A stretch of DNA of 64,000 nt from Apium graveolens (Eukaryota; Streptophyta; Magnoliopsida; Apiales; Apiaceae). The notes beneath the pieces were generated by a model. The model did not search any database and was not told the DNA's origin. It saw only the letters and a program-made list of their open reading frames with translations. Position 1 is the first letter of the stretch, and the number at the start of each line of letters is the position of its first letter. The position numbers and the translations under genes were made by a program. The DNA is taken from positions 44,008,192 through 44,072,191 of the forward strand of contig NC_133657.1 in NCBI RefSeq assembly GCF_009905375.1, written 5' to 3'. Shown here piece after piece: positions 34,746 through 47,241 of this stretch.

Positions 34746-36276
34746 TTACATTTCGGATTTCATGGCACTTCGCCATTTCTCTGAGTCAACACTACTCATA
34801 GCCTCATTATAGGTCACAGGGTCGTCTTCATCGATGATTGACAACTCATTGTCATTCTCAATGACAAGGCCATAATACCTCTTAGGTTGGCGAGACACTC
34901 TCTCTGACCTACGAATGGGCTGTTCCACAGAAGGTTGTTCAGTCTGAACAGGTGTTTCCACTTGAACCGTATTAGTTTGTGCTTTTTGAACTCTATCAAG
35001 TTCAATTTTGCTCCCACTGTTTCCTTCAAGGATAAACTCCTTTTCCAAGAAGGTAGCATGGATCGGTGTAAAAGTAATACCCTAAAGTCTCTTTAGGATA
35101 TCCCACAAAACTACATTTTACGGATCGAGATTTCAGCTTATCTGGGTCAACTTTCTTGACATAAGCTGGACATCCCCAAATCTTAACGTGTTTAAGACTC
35201 GGTTTCCTTTCTTTCCATATCTCATATGGAGTTTGAGGAACAGATTTGGAAGGCACCTTATTCAGTAAATATGCTGAGGTTTCCAATACGTAACCCCATA
35301 GGAATACTGGAAGATTCGTATAGCTCATCATGGACCGAACCATGTCTAACAGAGTTCGATTTCTCCTTTCAGATACCCCATTCAACTATGGAGTATATGG
35401 AGGAGTCCACTGGTAGACTATTCCATTTTCTTTTAGATAATCTAGAAACTCTCCAGTCAAGTATTCACCACCTCGATCTGATCGAAGAGTTTTAATACTG
35501 TGTTTGGTTTGTTTCTCCACTTCATACTTTTACTCCTTGAACTTTTTAAAGGCTTCAGACTTGTGTTTCATCAAATACACATATCCGAATGTAGATCTAT
35601 AATCTATGAAAGTAATGAAGTACGAAAATACACCCATGGCTTGCGTAAATATTGGTCCACATACATCTGTGTGTACCAATCCTAGCAAATCTGCAGCCCT
35701 CTCTCCATGTCCACTAAATGGAGATTTGGTCATTTTACCCAATAGACAAGATTCGCATGTAGAATATGATTCAAAATCAAAAGGTGTCAAGTAACCCTTC
35801 CTTATGCAATGTACGCAGTCTATTTTCACTAATATGACCAAGTCTGCAGTGCCAAAAGAAACTGAGATTTTCATCATCCCTTTTCTTTTATTAGTTTGTT
35901 CAATCTGAAGTAAATTATGTCACATACATACAGACCATTATTTAAAGTACCACGTCCATAAAGAATATTATCTCTAAGAATAGAACATTCATTATTCTCA
36001 ATAATAAATGAAAATTCAGCCAAGTCTAACATGGGAATAATATTCCTCACAATCGAGGGAACAAAATAATAATTTATTTAAAAAAATAATAGTCTTGCCC
36101 GTAGGCATATGTAAATGAAATGATCCTACATCTTCAGCAGCAACTCTTGCTCCATTTCCCATCAGTAGAATCACCTCCTCTTCCTTAAGAGTCCTACTTC
36201 TCCTTAGTCCCTGCAACAAATTGCAGATATGAGAAATACAGGCGGTATCTAATACCCAAGTAGAAATTTGATTTAG
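34746..36276 (-). pseudogene. Element D protease and integrase (broken)
   Basis: After gag the frame continues past TGA 36279-36277 into STWVLDTACISHIC. The protease motif D-T/S-G therefore reads D-T-A. The pre-integrase zinc region has WHCRLGHISENRL and CESCLLGKMTKSPF (about 35720-35850), with a frameshift between its His and Cys halves. The integrase triad is visible in VHTDVCGP, LRSDRGGEY and NGVSERRNRTLL, but TAA after FKKFKE and TAG before LNGVSER interrupt it. The C-terminal part (35026-35385, then 34746-35048 in another frame) reaches the acidic linker and SEKWRSAMKSEM at the RT entry. Confidence 0.9.
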
Positions 36277-37140
36277 TCACATATTCACTTCTATCATGAA
36301 CATACCTGAATCAGAAGCGGTAGTCTCACTACCCTTCTTCTTCTTCAATTCTGCAAGGTAAACCTTGCAGTTCCTCTTCCAGTGCCCCACCGTGTTACAG
36401 TAAAAGCAAACAACTTTGCTCTTGGGGTCTTCAGCTTTTAATGGAACCGGCTTTTCTTCACCTACTTTCTTCTTCTTGGAAGGGTTCCTCTTCCTTTTCT
36501 TAGGATTGGAACCTTCACCAATTAGAAGAACATAACTCTTCTTAGGGGGAAAATTCGATTCCGCAGTCTTCAACATGTTGTGGAGTTCAGGCAGGCTGAC
36601 ATCCAACTTATTCATGTGAAAGTTCACAACAAACTGCGAGAATGAACTCGGAAGTGATTGCAAGACCAAGTCTTGGCTCAGCTCACCATCCATGGCAAAA
36701 CCAAGTTGTCCAAGACGTTCAATCAAATTGATCATCTTAAGTACATGGTCATTCACAAATGATCCCTCAGACATCCTACAACCGAACAGCTCCTTCGATA
36801 TCTCATATCGAGTTGTCCTCCCCGCCACATCATACAACTCTTGTAGATGCATTAGGATAGTGTGAGCATCCATATGCTCATGTTGCTTCTGTAGCTCAAT
36901 GTTCATGGAAGCTAGCATGATGTATTGAGCAACATTTGCATCATCTATCCGCTTAGGATACACAACATGTTCATCATTATGTGCATCGCTAGCAGGTTCA
37001 GTAGGCTTAGGTGAGTCAAGCACATATTCCAGCTTCTCAACCCTGAGAACAATTCTCAAGTTTCGAAGCCAGTCAGCATAATTAGGACCAGTCAACTTGT
37101 GAGCATCTAGTATGCTCCTGAGTGATAGTGCAGAAGACAT
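36277..37140 (-). pseudogene. Element D gag, nearly intact, 287 codons
   Basis: The ATG at 37140-37138 gives MSSALSLRSILDAHKL, the usual N-terminus of this copia gag type, so the longer start at 37179 is unlikely. A UBN2-like helical domain covers about residues 15-200, followed by basic KKRKRNPSKKKK and a CCHC knuckle CFYCNTVGHWKRNC (about residue 245) with all four ligands present. A TGA at 36279-36277 ends the frame, where relatives read on into protease. Gag itself shows no other break and could still make protein. Confidence 0.88.
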
Positions 37141-37338
37141 AATATAGTAAATCTGTAAATGATAAACACATAACAACACTTAGCAAATATTCAATTTCAT
37201 TTCAAAACACTATATGAATCGGGTCTTTATTCATAAGTGGCTCCCACTAGTTTATCTAATTTATTCAACCCCCTACGTGAAAAATTAAGCATTCATAATG
37301 CTAGTGGGAATAGGGATCCTACATTCCATTACACAACC

Positions 37339-37640
37339 TCGGCTGTGGCACGAACCGCCATGTAATGTTCAATAGGCAGACAACTTTTGTCAATTACATC
37401 TTATGTTATTCCCTAATCAAACTTTAGCCTCTTGAATACTTGAGTCACGGTTGTGGCACGACAAACTCAATATTCTAAGTCAAGTCTAACCCAACATTCC
37501 TTACAATTGAATCAGTCTCCAACGGCCCACGGCTGTGGCACGTACCGACCTTTAGATTCTAATTTAATGTACACATCTCTATGTAATAGACAAGTATTTC
37601 TTATTTCGAAATCAAAGCCCTCGGCTGTAGCACGAACCGA
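37339..37640. repeat. CGGCTGTGGCACGAACCG motif, 4 copies
   Basis: Copies start near 37339, 37446, 37528 and 37621, spaced 82-107 bases apart, with one to a few changes each and diverged spacers. They lie just upstream of the D gag start. Confidence 0.88.
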
Positions 37641-38329
37641 CAATGATTTAAAAATAAGAACTACTTTCTATCATGTTAGAAGACTATGACCGACACAAGC
37701 CCGTTGTATCATTGGCCAATTACTACTTGATATTATTTAATTTTAGAGGGATTATATTACGTTACAATCATAATCATATTATAAAGAGATTCTTCCTTTT
37801 AAATTAAATATTTCAAATCAATAATCAATAATCAGATGATTCCCAGATCGGGTGGAGCATTGTCAAGAGGCGTCACTTAATAACCCTTTCTTACAGATAG
37901 AAATCTGTTATTGACGGAATCATCCTTTCTCTCATATTGAAAATTCATATTCAATTACGTGTTTCATAAACACAAGAATCTCATGATTGTATTCATAATA
38001 TTATTATTAAGGTTATGAAACAATTTCACTATACTAGATTGTCTAACAAACGCCTTATGTTAATTTAAGTTCACCTAAATCTATCATCGCATGATAAACT
38101 AAGCATATATCACATATATAAACATGAATAAACGACAAGGTAGGCATGTTATATCATCTAGCATATTGGTCTAAGCATTATACATCTGTATGTATCACAT
38201 GAAGCATTTAAAAGCAATTAAAAACAGTCAAAAACAGCTTTAAAACACTTCTGTTAGCTATAAACAGTTCGAAACAATTTCTTAAAATATCATATAATAT
38301 ACCATTAGAAGCGTCTCAAAAAGACGAAT

Positions 38330-38640
38330 CCAACGGCACCAAAAATGCCCAATTCTGAGCTCCCACGCACCCTCACGCGCCCCGAGAAGATGACTCACGC
38401 GCCGTCACACGCACACGCGCTGTCAGGCGCGTGTATGGATCTCGACCACGCGCCCCCACGCGCACACGCGCCCCACGCGCCCAAACCCCTGTGCTGACGT
38501 CAGCATGACATCATCTGATGACGTCAGCATGACGTCGGACCCGTTGACCAGTGCGTGTCTGACACGCGCCGCGCGTGGCACGCGAGCGCGTGTACCCCAC
38601 GCTCGCGCGCCGGACGCGCGGTCCTCCCATCTGCTTCGAA
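38330..38640. promoter_or_regulatory. CG-dense island with clustered TGACGTCA sites in D leader
   Basis: More than a dozen CGCG tetramers, mostly within ACGCGC, lie in about 290 bases of an otherwise AT-rich window. In its centre are TGACGTCA at 38495-38502 and 38519-38526, TGACATCA at 38506 and TGACGTCG at 38530. The first lies in the 12-bp palindrome GCTGACGTCAGC (38493-38504). TGACGTCA is the classic plant bZIP C-box and VCGCGB is the CAMTA box (established motifs); activity here is inference. Confidence 0.75.
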
Positions 38641-39020
38641 CGTTGACGCCTGGCACTTCTTCGAACAACGTGCCGCCGTCCTGTTCTTTGTCTTCTTTCC
38701 GTGCCATCAACAAACAACAACATATGTATATATATCTACATACTAACAATTTATATATATATGATTATTTAATTATGAATTTAATTGCAACAACTTCAAA
38801 AATTCATAATAAATAATCTATACATCATAAAAATATAAGAAAAATACCCAGACGGTCTACAACACTTGTAGAACCCAGATCAAATTCAAAATTATTCTGA
38901 GAAATGATTTCTCATCAGTCATAATTAATCCATGATATAACTTGTAAAAATCATAATTAATTCATACAAGCACATAAAATTCTGAAATTTTTATCACAGA
39001 TCTATATGCATACGACCTAT

Positions 39021-39032
39021 GCTCTGATACTA
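39021..39032 (-). other. Element D primer-binding site (one mismatch)
   Basis: The minus strand reads TAGTATCAGAGC next to the LTR start at 39034, the same variant as element E's. Confidence 0.85.
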
Positions 39033-39033
39033 A

Positions 39034-40591
39034 TGTTGGATTTTAAAGCGGAAAAATGGTAAAACACTTTTACACATATAAAATCCAAATAAAAGCATAT
39101 AAATCGTGATTAAAACATATGAATCGATTACTAACCTTTAATAGCGATCCAAAAACAACGATCGGAGATCCTTAGCAGCTGCTCCTTAAACGTGAAGCAC
39201 TCCACCGGTATCCACCAAGAAAACAATGCTAAGGAGGAGGAGGAGGTGGAGAGAATTAGGTTTTTCTAAAAATTTTGGGTTAGAATGAAAATAGGGTTTA
39301 TAATAGTATATTTATAGGCAAAATTTTCAGCTGAAATTTTCCCATAAAATATTATTATTAACCCTTTATTATTCACATTAATAATTAAAACACCTTTTAA
39401 TTATTAATCCTTTTTCTAAACACTTTAGAAATAATTCTCTCTTGATTTAATTTCCAAAAATTAAATTTTTAATTAATAATATTAAGAACTTTTCTTAATT
39501 AATTTATAATCAATTAAATCTCATTTAATCAAGTATTAAATTTTCCAATTAATTATTTATTTCATAAATAAATAATTATTAGCCATTATTAATTAATTCC
39601 TCCACCATTAAATCATTCTCTTTTATGGTGTGACTCTGTAGGTTCAATATTAAGCCGGTAGTAGAAATAAATAATAATAAAACTATTTTATCATTATTTA
39701 TATAAATTCTCTAATTTATTAAATATGATTAATTAATTAATCATATTTATTCTATATCGTGAGGGATACTTCTCAGCATATCGCGACTATCAGGATAATA
39801 CGAAATCACTGCTTAGAATACCAAGAACCTATTCAGTGAATAGTTACCGTACAATTAACTCCTTCTACCCTCCAATGTCCTGATTAAATACAAGGCATGG
39901 AACTTGTGTCAAGCCTATCTAATTTAATCATTTGCTTTCCCATTCACTATGCTCAGTTCTATGTAAATTAGAAACTCCTTTCTAATTTCATTCACTCTGG
40001 CCAGAGATTCCTGAACTAGCATAAGTGGATCAGCCTTGAACATTCTCTTCCTTCACTGGAAGGGGTAGATCCTTTATTGATCATACACTATCTTCGTGTA
40101 CAAATTCCAATACCCAGTAGAGCCCTAATAATTGTCCCTGGAGACTAAGAACTAAACCAAAGCATAGTTCAGTGTACACAAGATGACCATGATGACCTCA
40201 AGTCTAAGGATACTTGTACAACTATCACTATGTGAACAACTGCTGACATGTGAGTGAACTCCATCAGTTGTTCAGTTGTGCGAGTCATGTTCAATGAACT
40301 TATTCTATAATAAGCACCTACATACTAGCTATAGTGTCACCACACAAATATCTATGAGAACAGACATCCTTCATAATGAAGCAAGCATAGTATGTACCGA
40401 TCTTTGCGGATTATTAATTACCAGTTAGTAATCCTATGACCAGGAACTGTTTATTTAAACACTTAAATAGATAGAACCCGTAATAAAAACAAAACGAGTC
40501 TTTTATTAATATCAATGAAATCAAAACAGATTACATAAAAAGTTATTCCTAAATCCTCATACATGATTGGACTTAGGACATATCTCTTTCA
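39034..40591 (-). repeat. Element D 5' LTR, 1558 bp
   Basis: Partner of 32564-34213, with the same TGAAAG...CCAACA ends and a deletion of about 85 bp relative to it (around 40452). Confidence 0.95.
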
Positions 40592-42219
40592 CCAACTACT
40601 ATTACGGTTGGGTATTGCACAGTCATCAGAAGGAATGTCAATTTTCCAAACCATAATACAACCTTTACGGCTTCAACCATCATCAATGTATTCCTCTGGC
40701 ACGAGCGCCTATAATTGCTCTCTTACACTTAAAGTGTCGGCCACCTCTTTGGCCTTTCCTGATAGTAAAATTTCCTTACAATCAATGTCGTTTGAACGAT
40801 CTCCAACAAAATTTTCTACCTCATTCCCAATCACTGCTTGTGTGAAGATGGTTTTCTTAAAATCTGATGAGTAAAAAAAATATATCACCATTTCTCCATA
40901 AGTTATTGCCTCAGTCTTTAGAGGTTAATCACTGTCACGACTGACTCTCAATCATACTTAGAACATCTTTAATCTTAGGTCCTAATTGTTTTCACCAATC
41001 TCGACCCTCATTGGGTCGATCTACACTTTCTTATGGTTCAACACGTGCCCCACCTGGCATTATTATAATTACGTCATATTTCCTTTATCAAAATTTCTAT
41101 TCTTGAGAACTTTGAATATTACCTTTTCTCCTTGTAAGACCTCTAAGGTTATCCTTGAATTATTCCTCCTGTATTCCCTAGATATAGGGCATATCAAAAT
41201 ACCATTTACTAATACTAGAACCATTGTCTATATACTTTTGAAAAATTTCTCCATTGATCCTTAAAGATTGTTGTTACCTTAATCCTTTCTAATTCATACT
41301 GTCAAAACTCATATTATCCCTATTAAGGGTGAAATGCCAACCTTTATGCATTCCCCTAGGATTCATTTTAAGTTACTGAGGTTCTATCCTTAATTCCACC
41401 TTTAAAAGATACTTACACTCTTCCATGGATAAATCAAGTCATATATACTTGATAGATTACCTTATTCAATCATTCTCACTTCGATAGTCTATACTTAATT
41501 TCATATAGCATCCTTATTCAAACTGAGGTCAATCCATATGGCCTCCAAAAGATAACAACGGTTTTTTTTCGCTTTGCCTGCCTAATTTGGTAATGACAAC
41601 AGGGATGTTCTGGGAGATATTGGTCGTGTTTATCATGAACTTATTCTTAATAATTCCTTATTTACTTTTGTTATTTATCTCAACAGTCATCTCAATGTTG
41701 GGATATCTTTCATACCTGCCGTCTCCCTTTCTGGGTATCAAGCCACCGGTCTTACACTTCACATTTTTGAAGGTCACTTATTTCATCCCATTTTCCTAAT
41801 TTCTTACTTCCTTGTCTCCTCAGTCTATCCGCGTCTCATTATTTATCCTTCGAACTATCTCAAGGTTTCCTCGAATCCTCCCAACTTACAGGGGATAAAA
41901 TATATATATCTATTATGCCTTCAACCATCAATTTAACTCATGGTGAATCACCCTCATCCTGACGATTACATACTTTTCTATTTCTATTGCTACGAGTCTT
42001 TAGGGTTTCCTCATACCCAACGTCCTTATTATTCCTCAAACTCTATTGCCTTTATATTCCTTTCCACTTCAGTTTCTTTTTATTTTCCTTTCTCTTATCA
42101 TAATTTCATGAACCAACACAACATAAGCATTGATTTCAAACATCCCGCCATTCTGGATTCGTGTCCTCAGAACGAATCTTGACAACTTTTATAACTTATA
42201 TTCATAATTCATCATACTC
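40592..42219 (-). other. Element A interior segment between D and gag
   Basis: Colinear with B 49316-50940, and decayed. No protease, RT or integrase motif is recognisable in either copy. The part 41740-42215 is homologous to the inverted block of element E. Confidence 0.7.
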
Positions 42220-42517
42220 GCCTGCCTTTGTTCTGGCTCTAAAGCTTTTACACTATCTCCATAACCTTGGGAATTACTTTCCCGAAAACAATTGACTGAA
42301 CTTTAATCAGGTTATTATAATCTCTTGCTCCGTGTCTTCCTCGGCCTTTAACCAGCGGGTGGTCTCTCTCTTAGGAGGGTAAGTGACAAAAATAGTCTTT
42401 TATGATTCGTCAATCATTTAGAATCTCAAATGATTCCTATATTTCCTTTATCCAGGCTCTTGCCTCAACTGGGTCAACCTGTTCCTTGGAACTCTGAGAG
42501 CTTAGCGACTTAAAGGT
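42220..42517 (-). pseudogene. Element A gag fragment, split by element B
   Basis: The minus strand reads FKSLSSQSSKEQ, then DPVEARAWIKEI, a TAG, and ESFEIL, matching the N-terminal Gag of element E (DPIEAR). The frame begins on the far side of B near 56950. The TSD AAGGT of B lies at 42513-42517. Several stops are present downstream. Confidence 0.82.
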
Positions 42518-42532
42518 TGTAACACCTCCAAA
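42518..42532 (-). repeat. Element B left LTR stub
   Basis: TGTAACACCTCC is the first 12 bases of the middle LTR. It then jumps at AAA into interior sequence that in the intact copy begins at 52232. The AAA shared by both sides is the deletion junction; about 4.1 kb of LTR and about 5 kb of interior would be missing. Confidence 0.85.
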
Positions 42533-43090
42533 GCCGTTCTCGCATTTCCTTGTCCATTCGAACTTCTCAGTCTTACAAGTAAGCCACGTTAAAGGGGCTA
42601 CTATCTTTACAAACTTGAACGAACCTCCGGTAGTGACCGGCCAATCCTACCTCTGGTAGTCGCCCTAACTATGGTTATCAATTCCTCAGTGGTCCTTTAT
42701 TCATTCTTGTCAGGATCCTCCACGGGATCCTTCTCAGCAATAATCCCTTCTAGGACAACATCCTCAACCGCTACATCCTCAATATGAACATCATCCGGTC
42801 CCGTGTTAGGACGCTCTATCGGATCCACAATCTGATCTCCAATAATTAATAAAACATCATCGCGTTGTTGTTCCTCAACCTCAGGGTTCTGAGTCCCGCT
42901 ACCATATACGATAACAAACTACGCTTCTATCACGATATTTATAAGGGTTCTCATAAGGGTTTTAACTGTCAGGACTACGTTAGGTAGTCTGACTATGAAC
43001 TTGGCAAGAGTTCTTATTATCTTATTAAACTTCTTATCTTAACATCGCATCATCTCTGAGGTTTATAACTCTTAGCTCTGATACCATTTC
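42530..43090 (-). pseudogene. Element B left interior remnant: leader ORF plus RT/RNase H junction
   Basis: 561 bp, the same length as and nearly identical to 52232-52792. It includes the primer-binding site (43075-43086), the acidic leader ORF (about 42700-42920) and the start of the RT/RNase H fragment (SFKFVKIVAPLTWL, KTEKFEWT). Confidence 0.88.
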
Positions 43091-44267
43091 TGTAACACCT
43101 CCAAATCTGGGGTCGGGGATCCGGGTTGTCACGAGTTCCATTTCCCTTAATAATACTTAATCTTAATAATTAACCAACTACTGCGTACTGTGACCCCATA
43201 ATATACACACACACCACAAGTTATAGTCTCAGAGATGAATACCAAACAATAACACAAGTCATTTTATTCCACAATTATAAGTCATTACACCTCAAAAGGG
43301 TTTCTGAATAAATTTACATATTCTTTGCCATTATTACAATTCATAAATATACATAAGTCTGGTACATCAAAAGTTGAAAGCCTAGCCTATTGGTAGACCC
43401 TACCTCAGCTACAACGGCATCAACGCCTACAGGAAACTGCGGAATGTTTCCTATCCGCTCGTGAATTGGGAGCTTGATCCTGTTCATCTTGTCTATCTGT
43501 TGTTGTGTGATGAAAGAAGAAAGCAAGGGTGAGCAACAAGCTCACCAAAGTAATATGTATAATGATTAACAATATATGAGCATTCTCATAGTACCCATGA
43601 AAGTCTTGGTCAAGAAAAAAATGAACCAAGTTTGATATCTTATCACGACCAAGTCGCAAAATATTCAGTATATATGTATATATACTTTTCAAAATCTTGG
43701 AAGTCTTCTTCCATGCATAATATACACAGAATTGCAGTTTATAACTGTATAAAAATATCGTTGCAAGGTAATCTCATATATCTAACCTTGTCTCAACGTT
43801 TTTATGCAAATCTTTGTCATGCATAAGATAATCATTAACCAGATATAAGTTGAAAAGATGAAGTTACAAGATACTCCAATATACTTATATCTTTTCCGGA
43901 TACTACTTGAACTACCACCGTTCAAGGTATCAACAGTTTCAAAAGTTCATCACATAGATGAGACTACAAGAAAAGACTTGAATAGATTCAATCTTTGAAA
44001 TATCATTATAAATAATGAAGTTACGAGATACTTCATTAAGTCCCGATATATATACACCTATATATATATCTCATACTTTCCTTGGAAACCTCTGTTATGA
44101 AAAATATAAACAGAGTTATAATATCCAATGAATTTGGAAAGAAGAAAACCTTGGCATAAACCTGATATCTTGTTGATCAGGCAAAGATACCAATAAGTAA
44201 CCTTTTCTACTAGTAGATGGACGAATTCCCCACTGGTCATCACCCTGGCCGCATTAGGACCTATGCT

Positions 44268-44345
44268 GGACTGCCACTCAGCCACTTACGCATTGATGGA
44301 CTCCCACTGAGCCACTTACACTTTCATGGACGCCCACTGAGCCCA
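44268..44345. repeat. 31-bp repeat, 3 units, in B middle LTR
   Basis: Units around GGACTCCCACTGAGCCACTT at about 44268, 44299 and 44330; the last is partial. The same array is in the right LTR near 53970-54050 and is absent from element A LTRs. Confidence 0.85.
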
Positions 44346-44849
44346 TGTTGCTTATGCCGACTCAGATAGATGGACTTACTTCCCGAACGTTGGGCAAGTA
44401 ATCAAAATGTTTTCTCAAAACAGTAACCTTGTTGCGAATATAAAATACACCACAGAGCCGGATCCCTCGGGTTTTGAGCGAGTATTTAAATCCCCATTGA
44501 AAGGAAGATCTTAAATATAAAAATGAGTTTTGGGATCCGCACTAACTTTCAAAATTATTTTGAATACTCGAAAACATTTTTAAGAATGTTTGGAGTAATG
44601 CTGATTTAATAAAATAATCCAGTCCCGATATGTTGGAGAATATCTGAATATTATTATTTAAATAATATTCCCATAAAGGATAATCTTTATAAAAATAATT
44701 GAAGTAGAAGTTTTAAGACTCATACTTGAAATGAATAATAAATAACCAAAGATATACTTATATGAAAGTACGATCTTTATTTGAATAATCAAAAATAAGT
44801 TTGATTATCGAAACATTATTCTTTAATAAAATAAAGAATAATATTTAAT

Positions 44850-45030
44850 AAAAGGAGCGGAGTCATAATCCCTCGAATGAATATTCAAAATAATAATATT
44901 CATTAAATAAAATAAGCGGAGTCATAAGTCCTCGAATAAATATTCAAAATAATATTCATTAGATAAAATAAGCGGAGTCATAAGTTCTCGAATGAATATT
45001 CAAAATAATATTCATTAAATAAAATAAAGT
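44850..45030. repeat. 56-bp hairpin minisatellite, 3 copies
   Basis: Units begin GCGGAGTCATAAG near 44852, 44921 and 44969. They are the same family as in element A, and the first unit has an extra AATAAT. Confidence 0.88.
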
Positions 45031-47208
45031 TATCGAATAAACCTTATTCGATTAACAGTTTTGAAAACTATATATATATATATAAATATATATATATAAA
45101 TATATATATATACATATATATATTATAGTCGGGAACATCGACTCCCGGTTTAGAAATTTGTTCACCTTCGGGTCCCCTATACTAAGGGTATACGCAACTA
45201 CTGCTTATCTCTAGCATAGGTATTATGCAACTTATAAGCAATTGAATCAACAATTAGATATTAAGATTATGAAACAGACATGCATATATACCATATCAGC
45301 ATGCTCCAATATATCGCAAGATTTGCTAATAACAATCATGTACTTATCACAAGATAATGCATATACATATATACATCACAACAACAGTATAACGGGTAGA
45401 AAACTTGTCTGAGTGTTCCCGGATAGACTTAAGCTTAGAGTGGGTCTGATAACCTATAAACAACAACATAAGTCGGAATTAAACTCCGGTCGCTTAAGAA
45501 ACTAGACTTTAACCAATTGAACCCTAACGTTCGCTTATGATCATTTCTACGCTTAACAAATCACATTAGTCGTTCGAGTACCCTCGTCTCCACCATTTTT
45601 AATAAATTAACCATTAAGAATTTTAAGGCGATTCTTTCGCGAGTACCCTACCAACTGCCTAATCCACTTTACATAATTGTTTCATACTCCAATTAGTCAT
45701 TTAAGGACCTTAACCAAGGTTTCAAAAAAAGGCGAGGGGTAATGGTTCGTTCGTGAAATGCCGTTACTTAAAACGGTCGTTTCTCCTAGACCGTACATCG
45801 GATTCAAGCGAACCACATATCAAAATGAAGCTTACGACATAATCTAACTAAACATGGAAAAGTAACAGATTCAATAGTTAGCTCTCTATCCCGAACACTA
45901 AGAACAAGCAGTTGTATGAAATTGGGCATTACGACGACTATGTTTACGCGATTACCAAGTTTTAAACCACTCCAAACAACAACCATTCAACTCACAACCA
46001 ACAATACAACCAACCCTCATCCAAACCTTACTACATCAGTCCCCAAACCTCAAGATTTTCCAGTTTATACAACCCCACCCATGAACTACTAGCTATACTT
46101 AAGTTTCATTAACTATAAACAAGATTTCAACATCCAAATCACTACAAATCCAATCCAAACTCTAAACACACAAGTATCATGCTTCTCATTTACTATAACC
46201 ATCAAAACCATCGTAATACTCAAAGTAAAGTTAGGGTTTGGAGGTGTTATACCTTCCTTGGAGTGATTATAGTAGCTAAGAAGTCTTAGGGAGCCTCCTA
46301 CAAGCTTGATCTTTTCAAAGAAATCAAGAACACAAAGTTAGGTTTTGAAGTTTCTAAAAGTCAGATTGAACGAACTGTCAAAACGAGGATCTTACCATGT
46401 TTATTTGGATGAGACTTGTGAACAATATTTGTAGGCCATCTCAATACCTTTCCAAAGAGCTATAGAACATACTATTTGAGTGAGTATTGAAGGAGATATG
46501 GTAGTTTGAAGTTGCTACTCTGGTTTTGGCCGAGAGCTTTTGTTCTTGGAAAGCAAAAGTCAACTTCTAATTTGTGTTTTGTGATTTGTTTTGCCTTGGC
46601 TTGGTTGCTACCTTTTGTTTGTTAATTAAATTGTTCCCATGTTAAAAATTGTGTGGCTCACAATCAACCAACCAATCCTTCCCACTTTGTCATGCTCATG
46701 TCATCTGCTTATGTCATCTTGTTACACTTGTCTTCCTCTTGTTGGTGTGATGACATCATCGTCCAGTAACCTCTTTGATTAACCCATAATTACTTGGTTA
46801 ATGACCGCTGATCTGTTATACGGTTCGCTTAACTTTCGTTCTCGTTTATCGTTTGAGGGATCATACCCGGGATCTTATTACTTGGGCTCCCCTAAACCTT
46901 TCTCAATATTTTATATTCCTTTTATGATCCTCTCTTGTAATCCTTGAATTAAATCCTTTTAATCATGTTACCTTATACTCAATTCTTTCGGTATCTGGTG
47001 GATTTTCGGGAAAAATCAAAGTGTTCGAATTTGGATTCTGACGATCTTTACATACACTTATTTACTTTATGGAATACTAATACAATCTTAGAATTTCCAT
47101 AACAGTACTCCTATATAGCGTGGTCTGATAATTTTCCTTAATCAGCATCATCAGCAAAAGTTACTATCCATCCGTGTTTCAAAAATTCCAAAAATTGGGG
47201 TTATTACA

Positions 47209-47227
47209 GTCTCCCCTCCTTAAAAGG
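47209..47227 (-). other. Element B polypurine tract
   Basis: The minus strand reads CCTTTTAAGGAGGGGAGAC adjoining the LTR start TGTAATAACCCC. Confidence 0.9.
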
Positions 47228-47241
47228 ATTCCGTCCCGGAA

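Larger units (their letters stand above)
37141..39020 (-). other. Element D 5' leader (untranslated), with repeats and a GC island
   Basis: A 1.9-kb stretch between primer-binding site and gag. It has four spaced copies of a CGGCTGTGGCACGAACCG motif at 37339-37640, an AT-rich middle, and a GC-rich block at about 38330-38640. No ORF here has recognisable content; overlapping open frames at 38423-38816 arise from the base composition. Confidence 0.8.
32564..40591 (-). mobile_element. Element D: Ty1/copia retrotransposon with deleted RT/RNase H
   Basis: The LTRs 32564-34213 and 39034-40591 are flanked by a perfect TSD CCAAC (32559-32563 and 40592-40596). The empty site is visible in B at about 49300-49315 (CCTTTACCAAACTACTATT). 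The primer-binding site (39032-39021) and polypurine tract (34214-34225) give minus sense. The interior has a 1.9-kb leader, gag, protease, integrase and a heavily deleted RT. It cannot be autonomous. Confidence 0.95.
43091..47208 (-). repeat. Element B middle LTR, 4118 bp
   Basis: The plus strand begins TGTAACACCTCC and ends GGGGTTATTACA. It contains three copies of the 56-bp hairpin minisatellite (44850-45030), TA-rich runs (45070-45122) and a three-unit repeat of GGACTCCCACTGAGCCACTT (44268-44345, period about 31). Confidence 0.94.

Noticed and set aside
38423..38816. Several overlapping ORFs on both strands in the GC-rich block
   Set aside because: Composition-driven open frames (Arg/Ala/Thr-rich) with no domain; the block lies in a retrotransposon leader.
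40563..42182. Chain of hydrophobic plus-strand ORFs (Phe/Leu/Ser-rich, membrane-like)
   Set aside because: Antisense reading of the decayed element A interior; the same apparent membrane character recurs in the B homologue and reflects T-rich sequence.
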